A stretch of 64,000 bases of DNA from CAZLBC01 sp964557575. Lineage in GTDB: Bacteria > Planctomycetota > Phycisphaerae > SM23-33. The stretch spans positions 35,615 to 99,614 of the forward strand of contig CAZLBC010000008.1 of NCBI GenBank assembly GCA_964557575.1, read 5' to 3'. Below, piece after piece: positions 1-7,845 of this stretch. The notes beneath the pieces were generated by a model. It was not told where the DNA came from and did not search any database. It was given only the letters and a program-made list of their open reading frames with translations. Position 1 is the first letter of the stretch, and each line of letters begins with the position of its first letter. Both the position numbers and the translations under genes were made by a program.

Positions 1-2
1 AC

Positions 3-1196
3 CTCTCGGCCGGCCTCGAGGAACTGCTGGGCCCGCCCGCCTGGCGCCCCAAGTTCCGTGTGCACTGGGCGGTCTCCCTCGTCGGTTCCGCGGGCTGCTT
101 TACCGCCATGTTCATGATAAACGCCGCGGCCTCCGCCGCGGCCATCGTGGTGGTGGGGGTCGTCTACTTCCTGATGGAGCGGCGCAACCTCCGTGCCTGG
201 TGGGGTGACCTGCGGCGGGGGCTGCTGATGCTGGTGGCCCGGAACGCCATCTACAGCCTCGCCCGCGGCGAACCCGACGAGCGGACCTGGAAGCCGAACA
301 TACTCGCCCTGACCGGCGCCCCCGCGAACCGGTGGCACCTGGTCGAACTGGCGGGCTCGATCTCCCAGGACAAGGGCTTTCTCACGGTGGCGGCGATCGT
401 ACCGGAGGATACCGACGCGGAGCACGTCGCGGGCATCGAGGATGCCATCGGGAAATACCTCCAGCAGAAGGACGTCCCCGCGATCGTCAGGGTCTACCCG
501 GCGGACTCCGCCCTTGCCGGGGCCGGCATGCTCGCCAAGACGTACGGCTACGGCCCGATTGCCCCGGACACGATCCTCCTCGGGATAACGGAGAAGGAAG
601 AGAACTACGGGCGGTTCGCCGAATTCATCATCTCCGCCGCCCGCCGGAAGCAGAACCTCGTGGTCTTCAGGGATGAGGATACGGACGAAGGCTACGGCGG
701 CGGCGAGAAGAAACAGGGCGGCGAGAAGGCGGAAGGCGAGGACCGGCCCGAACCGAAGCGGGAGCGGATCGATATCTGGTGGTACGGTTTTCGGCAGAAC
801 CTCGGGTACATGCTGGCGATCGCCTACCTGCTGTCCCGCAGCCCGGCGTGGCGCGGGGCCCGGATGTACCTCAAGCAGGTCGTCGACAGGGAAGACGATA
901 TGCCGGATGCCCGGCAGCGACTGGAGACGTTTATCAGCGAGACGCGTCTGCCGGCCGCCGAGGCCGCGGTGATCCTGCGGGAGGAGGGAGACATCTTCAA
1001 CACCATCCGCGCGCATTCCGATGGAGCGGACATGGTGTTTATGGGTATGCGAACGCCGGAGGCCGAAGAGCGCCCTGCCGATTACGGGGAGTACTACGCG
1101 GATCTCGTCGAGCGGACCCGCGGCATGCCGCCGACGGCCATGATCCTGGCCTCAGGCGAGACGGACTTCCACGCCATATTCGAGCGGTTGAAATAG
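3..1196 (+). CDS. SLC12-type cation-chloride / amino-acid permease, C-terminal part (5' end outside window)
   Basis: Open from the window edge, so only the last ~397 codons are present. The visible part starts with a loop and the phrase RPKFRVHWAVSLVG, then two hydrophobic segments, a layout typical of the last membrane helices of Na-K-Cl cotransporter-like (SLC12/APC) permeases. The rest, about 300 residues, is cytosolic. It begins with WWGDLRRGLLMLVARNAIY and continues as two alpha/beta modules resembling universal-stress-protein folds, split by a charged Gly/Glu/Lys linker (roughly residues 235-255). In this family the tail is regulatory. The transported ion cannot be told from this fragment. 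The end is certain: tag at 1194-1196. Confidence 0.75.
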   Translation, partial: LSAGLEELLGPPAWRPKFRVHWAVSLVGSAGCFTAMFMINAAASAAAIVVVGVVYFLMERRNLRAWWGDLRRGLLMLVARNAIYSLARGEPDERTWKPNILALTGAPANRWHLVELAGSISQDKGFLTVAAIVPEDTDAEHVAGIEDAIGKYLQQKDVPAIVRVYPADSALAGAGMLAKTYGYGPIAPDTILLGITEKEENYGRFAEFIISAARRKQNLVVFRDEDTDEGYGGGEKKQGGEKAEGEDRPEPKRERIDIWWYGFRQNLGYMLAIAYLLSRSPAWRGARMYLKQVVDREDDMPDARQRLETFISETRLPAAEAAVILREEGDIFNTIRAHSDGADMVFMGMRTPEAEERPADYGEYYADLVERTRGMPPTAMILASGETDFHAIFERLK

Positions 1197-1229
1197 GGGA
1201 GATTATTACTGAATTATGCTAAAAAGGGG

Positions 1230-1256
1230 TTGAATATTACTCTAAAGGGTTATATT
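1230..1256 (+). promoter_or_regulatory. Putative promoter of the toxin-antitoxin pair
   Basis: TTGAAT (1230-1235) and TATATT (1251-1256) are separated by 15 bp, just upstream of the toxin ATG at 1264. The 65-bp spacer is strikingly AT-rich against its GC-rich neighbours, as is usual for autoregulated toxin-antitoxin promoters. The spacing is short of the ideal 17 bp. Confidence 0.4.
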
Positions 1257-1263
1257 ATTACTT

Positions 1264-1530
1264 ATGAATTATCGAGTATTTATCAAGAAGAAGGTAAACC
1301 GCGGGCTGCGGAAACTCCCCGCGAATGTACAGAAACTCTTTTATCTGTTGGTTGAAGATTTGAAGGCTGATGGCCCGATCCAGAAAAGCTGGAATAACTT
1401 CTCCCCGCTCGGTGAAGACAGGTACCACTGTCATCTGAATTACCGGTACGTGGCCTGTTGGACGTGTTGCGCGGGAGAAATTGAAATCGAGGTGTACTAT
1501 GCTGGCTCTCGTGAAAAAGCCCCATATTGA
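1264..1530 (+). CDS. higB: RelE/HigB-family toxin (mRNA interferase-like)
   Basis: 88 residues, the usual length for a RelE-superfamily toxin. The C-terminal half has the hallmark run ...GEDRYHCHLNYRYVACW... followed by IEVYYAGSREKAPY, as in the YHCHL / VGSREKAPY subgroup annotated as cytotoxic translational repressors. Such toxins cleave ribosome-bound mRNA. That activity is known for the family, not shown here. It lies directly upstream of, and overlaps by 32 bp, an XRE antitoxin; the toxin-first order is the HigBA arrangement. Confidence 0.8.
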   Translation: MNYRVFIKKKVNRGLRKLPANVQKLFYLLVEDLKADGPIQKSWNNFSPLGEDRYHCHLNYRYVACWTCCAGEIEIEVYYAGSREKAPY

Positions 1531-1855
1531 GTTGTCTATCCATGGCGAGCACGCCGACGAGTTGATCGAATGGATCGGTAGAAAGTACGATGTCAGTGTG
1601 CTTACCTCTGAACGTTCGGATAGTATTCCCGTCGAGGAAACCGATTTCTGGAAGGAAATGAATGCCAATCGCGTCGGCAACATGCTTGCGGCGGCGCGGC
1701 TCAAGGCGGGTCTGACGCAGGCACAGCTCGCCGAAAAGCTGAACATTCGTCAGAATATGATCAGCGATTACGAGCGGGGCAAACGCCGTCTTTCTCCGGA
1801 TATGGCAAAGCGGCTCGCCGGAGCGCTGGGCATCGCGGTAGAGAGATTGTCGTGA
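1499..1855 (+). CDS. higA: HigA-like XRE-family antitoxin
   Basis: 118 residues from the ATG at 1499, chosen because GAGGTG sits 5 bases upstream and because earlier TTG starts lie deep in the toxin gene. Residues ~50-110 form a Cro/C1-type helix-turn-helix: NMLAAARLKAGLTQAQLAEK, then NIRQNMISDYERGKRRLSP. The first ~50 residues are a separate small segment that probably binds and neutralises the toxin, while the HTH probably represses the shared AT-rich promoter. The genes overlap by 32 bp, so they are very likely cotranscribed. Confidence 0.8.
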   Translation: MLALVKKPHIELSIHGEHADELIEWIGRKYDVSVLTSERSDSIPVEETDFWKEMNANRVGNMLAAARLKAGLTQAQLAEKLNIRQNMISDYERGKRRLSPDMAKRLAGALGIAVERLS

Positions 1856-2012
1856 ACGGCGGGGGATCAATAGGTGCAGGAAAAAATACCGGCGGGTAGG
1901 GGCCGATTACTTTCGCGGCGGACACAGGCTCGACCTGCGAAAGAAGCGATGGTATCCCCTCAGCGAGTGGGCACCGACCTGCGGGCGGACCAGCGGGTAA
2001 AGATACGCCGGG

Positions 2013-2074
2013 CGCTGGAGGGTATGGATTGGTGATCCGCCGGACGCCGGTTGATGTGCTCCAGCGTCCATACC
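2013..2074. repeat. Paired 16-bp blocks with each half reverse-complemented in place
   Basis: Block 2013-2028 is CGCTGGAG+GGTATGGA and block 2059-2074 is CTCCAGCG+TCCATACC. Each 8-bp half of the second block is the exact reverse complement of the corresponding half of the first, in the same order (A-B ... A'-B'), with 30 bp between. This makes two crossing, mutually competing 8-bp hairpins. It lies in the 271-bp stretch between the antitoxin and the convergent TPR gene, in which I see no convincing gene. Confidence 0.55.
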
Positions 2075-2126
2075 GCCTGTTAATCGTCCGGGGTTTGAAT
2101 AACCGGGGTCATGATTCTCCGCGTTT

Positions 2127-3712
2127 CTAACTGTCTTCCTCAGGCAACGCCGGCAGGCCGGAGTCCTGCCACATTCGGCGGAGTTCATGCTGTTCGTCCT
2201 CGGACGCAACCGAGAGTGTCGTTATGAAATCAGCGACGAGCTGTTGTGAAAAAGGGAAATCGTCGGTTTCGAGAAATCCCAGAGCTGCCGTGATGAACCA
2301 GCGCCCCGAATCCAGATGCGCTCCACGCTTTCGGTCCAGAATACCCAACTGGCCGCAGGTGATCGCGGCGCCGTGCTCGTTGCCCTGCCGCTCTGTGATC
2401 TCCAGTGACTTCCGGTACCATTTCTCCGCCTGCTGGAAATCGCGCTGTTCCTGCGCAATCGTGCCGAGCTGGTGGTAAATGCCGGCGGCGCCGTGCTCGT
2501 TTCCCTGCCGCTCCGTGATCTCCAGTGACTTCCGGTANNNNNNNNNNNNNNNNNNNNNNNNNNNNNNNNNNNNNNNNNNNNNNNNNNNNNNNNNNNNNNN
2601 NNNNNNNNNNNNNNNNNNNNNNNNNNNNNNNNNNNNNCGGCGGCGCCGTGCTCGTTTCCCTGCCGCTCCGTGATCTCCAGTGACTTCCGGTACCATTTCT
2701 CCGCCTGCTGGAAATCGCGCTGTTCCTGCGCAATCGTGCCGAGCTGGTGGTAAATGCCGGCGGCGCCGTGCTCGTTTCCCTGCCGCTCCGTGATCTCCAG
2801 TGACTTCCGGTAGGCCTTTTCGGCATCGTCGAAGCGTCTTTCATGAAACGCAACCGTACCAACATGGAAAAGACCCGTCGCTTCCAGGCCACGGTCTCCA
2901 CGTTCTCGAGCGATGTGAAGAAGCTCATCGGCATGAGCGGCGAGTTCCCCCGGTCTTTGAAGCAGCGCATACAGTCCGCACAGGGCCGTCAGGAAACGAT
3001 GCCGGTCGGCATCCGGGACGGCCTTGGGATCGATCCGTGCGGCAAGCGCCCGGGCGCGGGGCAGATCACGACCGGCCAGGGCCAGTCGGAGCATGGGAAG
3101 GTAGAAGTCCCGGGTCAGATCGCGTGGGCCTTCCCCCCGATCAATTGCCTGGGCCAGCCGTTGTTCCATACCGGACAATCGATCCCGAGCCACTGCGGGA
3201 GAAGGGAGGTCGTCTTCAAGGAAATCGGCCATCTGCTGCAGCTCACCTCGCGCCGTATCCGCGCCCCTGCGCGTATGTAATTTCAACGGGATCCAGTCGG
3301 CCAGATGATCCGCAACGGTCAGGAGGCAATGATAACTGCCGGGAAGAAGCATGAAAATGAGGTGACATTTGAGTGCCCCCAGACGCTCCCGTTGCAGGTT
3401 CATCTCACGCCAGAACATATGGCGCCCCCGGTCGTCCTCAGCGTCCGTCTTGTCGACCACGAAGAGTGCGCCCTGCTGCGGCGGCCACTCGGCCGTCACG
3501 TTACCCAGCGTCTCCACGAAGGAGGCTGCTTTGCCGGTCAGTGGTTTTGTCAGCAGGCGGGCAGGCCTCCCCTTCGCCTCAACGCTTGCACTCAGTTCAC
3601 GAGCCAGGTCCAGGCCTTCGGCGGTTGTGGCGATCTCGACGGCCGTCATTGTCCGGGCAGGCACGGCCAGGGCATTGCGCAGGATGAATACGTCATTCTG
3701 CTGTTCGTTCAA
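2127..3712 (-). CDS. TPR-repeat protein, partner of the AAA+ ATPase (interrupted by an assembly gap)
   Basis: Starts with TTG at 3712, overlapping the ATPase stop as TTGA, so translation is probably coupled. Residues 1-~170 form an alpha/beta domain with FWREMNLQRERL and CHLIFMLLPG followed by ADWIPL. This pattern resembles the N-terminal module seen in TPR proteins linked to STAND-type NTPases, where R/N-rich and ...D..SW-like elements recur. Residues ~170-300 are helical. From ~300 come 40-residue TPRs almost identical to each other (each carries EKWYRKSLEITERQGNEHGA), then a diverged C-terminus ending LPALPEEDS. The 100-N run at 2538-2637 breaks the reading frame artificially, so true length and repeat number are unknown. 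No signal peptide: cytosolic. Likely a sensor or scaffold, by inference only. Confidence 0.75.
2371..2810 (-). repeat. 120-bp near-identical tandem repeats encoding TPRs
   Basis: The same element begins at 2371, 2491, 2646 and 2766. The spacing is exactly 120 bp on either side of the N run, and units differ by only a few bases. 120 bp is 40 codons, one TPR-type unit. The distance across the gap (155 bp) is not a multiple of 120, so the gap length is a placeholder. Confidence 0.9.
2538..2637. other. Assembly gap (100 N)
   Basis: Exactly 100 undetermined bases inside the tandem-repeat part of the TPR gene. The flanks are copies of the same 120-bp unit, so the gap most likely marks repeats the assembler could not resolve. 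One or two extra units, or more, may be hidden here. Confidence 0.97.
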
Positions 3713-5058
3713 GACAACCTTCCCAGGGCCTTTAAATTATCGACGACTAATGGGTGAACACCGAACCAGCCCTTCCCGTTGTATTCGACCAGGGCGCACG
3801 ATTTCAACAGCAGTTGGTTTGTTGTGTCGGTCACCGGTGACACGCGTTCGCCGTGTTCCTGTTTTGCCGCATATTCGGCCAGCCGGTCGTACAAGACGGT
3901 GACCGACGCCGGGCCGTCCTGGATTGGCTCGTACGGCAGTGTTATCTGCTGCCAGAACTCCCTGGCCAGTTGGTCGAGTCCGTAGTGAATGTGTTCGGTC
4001 TCAATGCGGTGTTTAATGCCGACCATACAGGCCACGGTATGCAATACCTCGAACGCGTGCCGTAACACGCCACCTGTTTTCATCACCAGCAATGCAAGGG
4101 CGTCATCCGCGATCAGCGTTTCCTCTACACGCGAGAGTATGATATCTTTTACCACGTCGAAGCCATCAACCCGGCGGGCGGGAGGTTCGGTGACTTTGAT
4201 CATCGGCAGTGAGATAACGTCATCGAAGTGGTGCCTGAACGCATTGACGTCGGGGGAGTGAAAAAGGAAAATGGGGATCGTGTAGATGATGTTGGCTTGC
4301 ACGCCAGTGAGCAGATTCACATTGTTGACGTAGATCTCCCGTGCCTGCTGGACGTCCAGCTTGTCCAGGTCCTCCACGACGACCAGCAATTCCCGGTCCT
4401 GCGGCAGCGCGTCCCGGACAGCCTCGATCACGGCATTCGCCTGCTGCAAGAGGTCGGCCGGGCGCTTGCGGAGCGTATAGACGGCCGTCTCTTCACTGTG
4501 CGAATCCAGCTTGATCTCCGCCCGGAATTTGGCGAACAATCCCACCAACTTGGCGAGAGGGGAGGCCGCCGCGTCAACCCCGGCGTCAACATCCAGTTTC
4601 GCCTGTCTGCTCTCCGTAGATTCCCGCGTCACGGTGCTGAAATAGTCGTATACGGATTCAAGGTCGGCACCACGGACCGCGAGATTCTCCCCTTGGGCGG
4701 CGGCGAGTACGCGTTCGGTGATGATAAGGATCAGATCTTCGGCATAGACCGAGGCCGGCGTCATCTCATTCAAAACCGAGAACGTCACCGGCAGGTAGCG
4801 GGCACCCTGCTCAGTATGAAATTTATTCAGCTCGGTCGATTTGCCGCACCCACGGTGCCCGTAGAATAAAATCCGCGCGATGGCTTGGCCTTCCAAAGCC
4901 ATCGCGAGGCGGCGGCGTGTGGACTGGTGGGGATCCCGGGCCCGGTCTGTCTCCACAAAGAAGGCCTCAAGCGCCGGGCCGCTCAGCGGCACCGGGCGGC
5001 AGACCGTGCGGATTTCTTCCAGGTTCCGGGCTTTTTTTGCTTCTGATGATTCAGCCAT
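3709..5058 (-). CDS. AAA+ / P-loop ATPase of a two-gene AAA-TPR module
   Basis: 449 residues from the ATG at 5058 (GGAG upstream; an upstream ATG at 5100 has no ribosome-binding site). Walker A GHRGCGKST at ~67-75. Walker B LLVVVEDLD at ~224-232, followed by KLD. In between is a ~100-residue helical and acidic insertion. The C-terminal ~200 residues look like an AAA lid plus a winged-helix end (QLLLKSCALVEYNGKGWFGVHPLV). The overall plan resembles ORC/STAND-like ATPases in which nucleotide-driven assembly controls a partner. No nuclease, protease or membrane effector is visible in it. It is coupled by TTGA to the TPR gene and sits between a toxin-antitoxin pair and a tRNA. A stress or anti-phage role is a guess from context. 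Confidence 0.8.
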   Translation of the reverse strand: MAESSEAKKARNLEEIRTVCRPVPLSGPALEAFFVETDRARDPHQSTRRRLAMALEGQAIARILFYGHRGCGKSTELNKFHTEQGARYLPVTFSVLNEMTPASVYAEDLILIITERVLAAAQGENLAVRGADLESVYDYFSTVTRESTESRQAKLDVDAGVDAAASPLAKLVGLFAKFRAEIKLDSHSEETAVYTLRKRPADLLQQANAVIEAVRDALPQDRELLVVVEDLDKLDVQQAREIYVNNVNLLTGVQANIIYTIPIFLFHSPDVNAFRHHFDDVISLPMIKVTEPPARRVDGFDVVKDIILSRVEETLIADDALALLVMKTGGVLRHAFEVLHTVACMVGIKHRIETEHIHYGLDQLAREFWQQITLPYEPIQDGPASVTVLYDRLAEYAAKQEHGERVSPVTDTTNQLLLKSCALVEYNGKGWFGVHPLVVDNLKALGRLS

Positions 5059-5138
5059 ATCGGGCGTCTCCGTGCCATGACACCATGCCGTTGGTGCCAT
5101 TGTTACCGTAACATACTATATATGCAGGGGATTCTCAA

Positions 5139-5212
5139 TCGGGGTGGGGAGATTTGAACTCCCGGCCTCCTGCTCCCAAAGCAGGCGCTCTGCCAAGCTG
5201 AGCTACACCCCG
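5139..5212 (-). tRNA. tRNA-Pro (anticodon TGG)
   Basis: 74 nt on the minus strand. Acceptor arms CGGGGTG / CACCCCG pair perfectly, with A as discriminator. The D-arm contains AGCTCAGCTTGGCAGAGC and the T-arm GGGAG TTCAAAT CTCCC. The anticodon stem CCTGC/GCAGG encloses the loop TTTGGGA, giving anticodon TGG. The 3' CCA is not encoded (TTG follows the discriminator), so it must be added by a CCA-adding enzyme. Confidence 0.95.
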
Positions 5213-5228
5213 CCGCACGGACCGGGTA

Positions 5229-5257
5229 ATTGTGCCAGCGCACCGGCGGCGCGTCAA
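5229..5257 (-). promoter_or_regulatory. Promoter of tRNA-Pro
   Basis: On the minus strand TTGACG (5257-5252), a 17-bp spacer and CACAAT (5234-5229). The tRNA 5' end follows 16 bases later, ideal for a sigma70-type tRNA promoter. Confidence 0.65.
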
Positions 5258-5264
5258 GACGCGC

Positions 5265-5294
5265 GGCGGCGGGTGAGTTGCCCGAACCGCCGCC
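5265..5294 (-). terminator. GC-rich hairpin after the pseudopilin operon
   Basis: An 8-bp perfect stem (GGCGGCGG / CCGCCGCC) with a 14-nt loop lies 10 bases downstream of the last pseudopilin-locus stop codon and just before the tRNA promoter. No T-run follows, so it is terminator-like rather than a classic intrinsic terminator. Confidence 0.4.
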
Positions 5295-5304
5295 CGGCTT
5301 TCCC

Positions 5305-7845
5305 TCAATCCAGCCGGACGAAGATCGTGCGGGGCAGGGCGCCCGGGCGGGTGCAGATGCTGCGGTCGATAACGTCGAGGTAGTGCCACTCGCGGGTGCG
5401 GTCTCCGGCAAGCTCCTTCTGCACGGTGATGTAGGCCGCGAACGTGTTGCTCCGGGTGCAGACCAGGTTGCTGACGCGCCGGTAGAGCAGGTGCCGGACC
5501 GGCGGCCAGGCGGGACTGTCCCGGTCATACAGCGAGGCCGTGTATTCTTCGAGGGGCACGATCAGCTCCGCGGGGGTCAGGAAGCCCTCGAGTGCGTCGT
5601 ACTTGTTCGTGTTTTCGTCGTCGCCCGACTCGTCGCCCCGGTGGGCCGACGTCGGCCGGCGGCGAAAGGCGACGATTGCCGCGGCCACTTTTTCCGGATC
5701 GACCGCCTTCGTTTCACCCCGGAACTCGGGCGTCCCGTCGCCGTCGAGGTCGACGGCCGGCGCGAGGGCCGCCGGCCACGGCAGCCGCGCGAGCACCGCC
5801 GCCGGGGCGGTGTTGATGTTGATCCGGCCGTAGACGACCGGCTGCCGCCGTCCCGGGACCGGGCCGGGATCGGGTTCCAGCAGGTCGAACAGCTCGCCGA
5901 TCAGCAGGGGCCAGGGGATGTCGGGGTATCGTCCGGAATCACAGAGGGTGTTGCCCGGCCCCTCATTCAGGAAGTCCAGCCGGCCCCGGCTGTCGGTGCG
6001 GGCATAGGCGCGAAGTTTTTCGGGAAGCGATGCGCTGTCGTCGGGACCGACGGCGTGGAGGGCCATCAGTTCGCCGAGGTCGACGAGGCCGGCGGATGTT
6101 GAGGCGCGGCGCGGAATGTGAAAGCCGGGCCGACAGTCGATATCTGCCGCGGCGAGTCTGTTTGGTCGGCCGAGGGTATGTATGGCGCCGGGTCCTTCGC
6201 CGGTCGTCTCGCGCTCCAGGGCCACGAGGTACCGCATGCGGGCGGGGTCCGTGTCACGGGCGGCCGCGGCCTGGCGGACGACCGATGCGGGGCCGTCGGT
6301 GGGGGGCGCGGGATACCCGTCGGTCGAGACGGCTATGGCGTCCGCCGGTATAGACCTGCCGCCGATGTTCCGGACGAGCCGGGCCGCGTTTCCCTTGGAT
6401 AAGTCGAGGCCGGGCATGACGTGGACCTCTCCGGCGGGCGGCGAGAAGCCGTCGGGGACCGCCGACGATAGCACGGTCGTCCAGGCCGGCGTTCCGGCAG
6501 GGAGATCAAGTTCGGCCCTGCCGGAGACGAGCGTGTAGGATGCGAGGTCGACGCGCCGGGGGTTGAATATCTCCACCGCGAAGACCGCCGCGGTTTCGCG
6601 GTACCCGCCGCCGGTATCCCGGTCGAACCACACCGAGACGAAGGCCTCGGAGAGGACCGGCTGGGGGACGATCCCGTAGACGCTGCCGCCGCCGGGGAGC
6701 GGAAGCTCGTAACTCTTATCCGGCCTGCGCCCGTCAATATACGCGCAGGTATTTGCCAGAAAATGGCTTATGTATTTTTCGACACGATGGCCGGGACGGC
6801 CCGCGGCGGCCAGAAGCATATCCCGGACGAGGTCGACTTCGCGGGGCAGGTCGTCGGGGTTCAGCCGGAGGCGGCGGTTTCCGGCCGGGACGCGGAGGGC
6901 GGGGGTGACGGCGGCGCGGGTGGTCAGGTATTGTCGTATGGCGGCAGGCAGGGGGGCGCCGCCGCTGTCCGCGGTCGCCGCGCAGAAGCGTCCCGCTTTG
7001 AACGGCCGCTGCGGGGCGAGCCACCGGAAGTGGGGTTCCTCGTCGATGAAGAAGGGGGTGTACCCCGCGCCGGGGTCGGACAGCCGTGCGGCGCAGCAGG
7101 TGTAGAAATCCATGATCGTTCCGGGGTTGCCGTCTTCCCGCGCCGCGGCGATCAGGTCGTACGTGCCGCCGGCGCTGCCGCGAATGCGCACCGCCGCGGG
7201 GCAGGTGGGTCCGTCGAGGCCGGCGGAATCCGGCAGGGGGCCGCAGGCGGTATTGACGCACACCAGGCCGGAGAGGTCGATCAGCCGCACGGCGACGTCG
7301 TAGTCGCGGTTGCGGAAATCGACCACCTTGTCGGGCTGTCCGCGGTAGGCGTCGGGCACACCGTCGCCGTCCGTGTCGATATACCGCTTCGCGTCGGGGG
7401 GGATAACGACATCGTTGGTCTTGCTCGACCACGCCCCGTGGATGCGCGTCAGGTGAGGCCATGCGCCGTCCACTGCCTCCAGCGACGCGAGGATGCCGTC
7501 GCAGCCGTCGTCCTCGTCGGCGGGGAAATCCATGTACCGCCGCCAGGCGTCGTTTCCGTCGGCAGTATCGTATACCGTACCGTACGGTTCCCCGTTCTCG
7601 CCGAGGTAGAGATCGGCGACCAGGCACCGCTCAAGGCGGTTCCGAATGCCCGTCGCGAGCCGGTCGGGCGTGTCGAGCCCCGCGGCGACCTCCGCGTGCC
7701 GGGCGTCCAGGCGGCAGACGAGCAGGAAGGTCACGGCGAGGAGTGCGATGATCGTGATCAGCGCCACGGCGATCAGGAGGGCGCCGCCCGTTCGGGTAAC
7801 GCGGTAAGACGGGTCGCGCGATAATGTCAGTGTCCGACGGTGCAT
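5305..7845 (-). CDS. GspK-like minor pseudopilin (second copy)
   Basis: 846 residues from the ATG at 7845, with AGGAG 12 bases upstream. It has a short basic leader, then an N-terminal helix starting at RTGGALLIAVALITIIALLA without Glu at position 5, as in GspK. Near the C-terminus is RININTAPAAVLARLPW, the NTA...L..LP motif of the GspK helix-hairpin-helix domain. In type II secretion systems GspK caps the pseudopilus together with I and J. The protein is about 2.5 times longer than GspK of proteobacteria (~320), with a large middle region of Asp/Gly-rich beta structure (including DTDGDGVPDAY). It is paralogous to the protein at 9686-12496, and its 5' end overlaps the preceding J-like gene by 19 bp. 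Confidence 0.8.
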   Translation of the reverse strand: MHRRTLTLSRDPSYRVTRTGGALLIAVALITIIALLAVTFLLVCRLDARHAEVAAGLDTPDRLATGIRNRLERCLVADLYLGENGEPYGTVYDTADGNDAWRRYMDFPADEDDGCDGILASLEAVDGAWPHLTRIHGAWSSKTNDVVIPPDAKRYIDTDGDGVPDAYRGQPDKVVDFRNRDYDVAVRLIDLSGLVCVNTACGPLPDSAGLDGPTCPAAVRIRGSAGGTYDLIAAAREDGNPGTIMDFYTCCAARLSDPGAGYTPFFIDEEPHFRWLAPQRPFKAGRFCAATADSGGAPLPAAIRQYLTTRAAVTPALRVPAGNRRLRLNPDDLPREVDLVRDMLLAAAGRPGHRVEKYISHFLANTCAYIDGRRPDKSYELPLPGGGSVYGIVPQPVLSEAFVSVWFDRDTGGGYRETAAVFAVEIFNPRRVDLASYTLVSGRAELDLPAGTPAWTTVLSSAVPDGFSPPAGEVHVMPGLDLSKGNAARLVRNIGGRSIPADAIAVSTDGYPAPPTDGPASVVRQAAAARDTDPARMRYLVALERETTGEGPGAIHTLGRPNRLAAADIDCRPGFHIPRRASTSAGLVDLGELMALHAVGPDDSASLPEKLRAYARTDSRGRLDFLNEGPGNTLCDSGRYPDIPWPLLIGELFDLLEPDPGPVPGRRQPVVYGRININTAPAAVLARLPWPAALAPAVDLDGDGTPEFRGETKAVDPEKVAAAIVAFRRRPTSAHRGDESGDDENTNKYDALEGFLTPAELIVPLEEYTASLYDRDSPAWPPVRHLLYRRVSNLVCTRSNTFAAYITVQKELAGDRTREWHYLDVIDRSICTRPGALPRTIFVRLD

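Noticed and set aside
1907..2209. A 100-codon minus-strand frame downstream of the TPR gene
   Set aside because: No ribosome-binding site, no recognisable motif, overlaps the end of the TPR gene and the paired repeat.
2371..2810. Regular 120-bp repeats that could suggest a CRISPR-like array
   Set aside because: No spacers between units; the repeats are in frame and encode a TPR motif.
2127..3712. Apparent frameshift in the TPR gene
   Set aside because: The frame change happens only across the 100-N placeholder (100 is not a multiple of three), so it is an assembly artefact.
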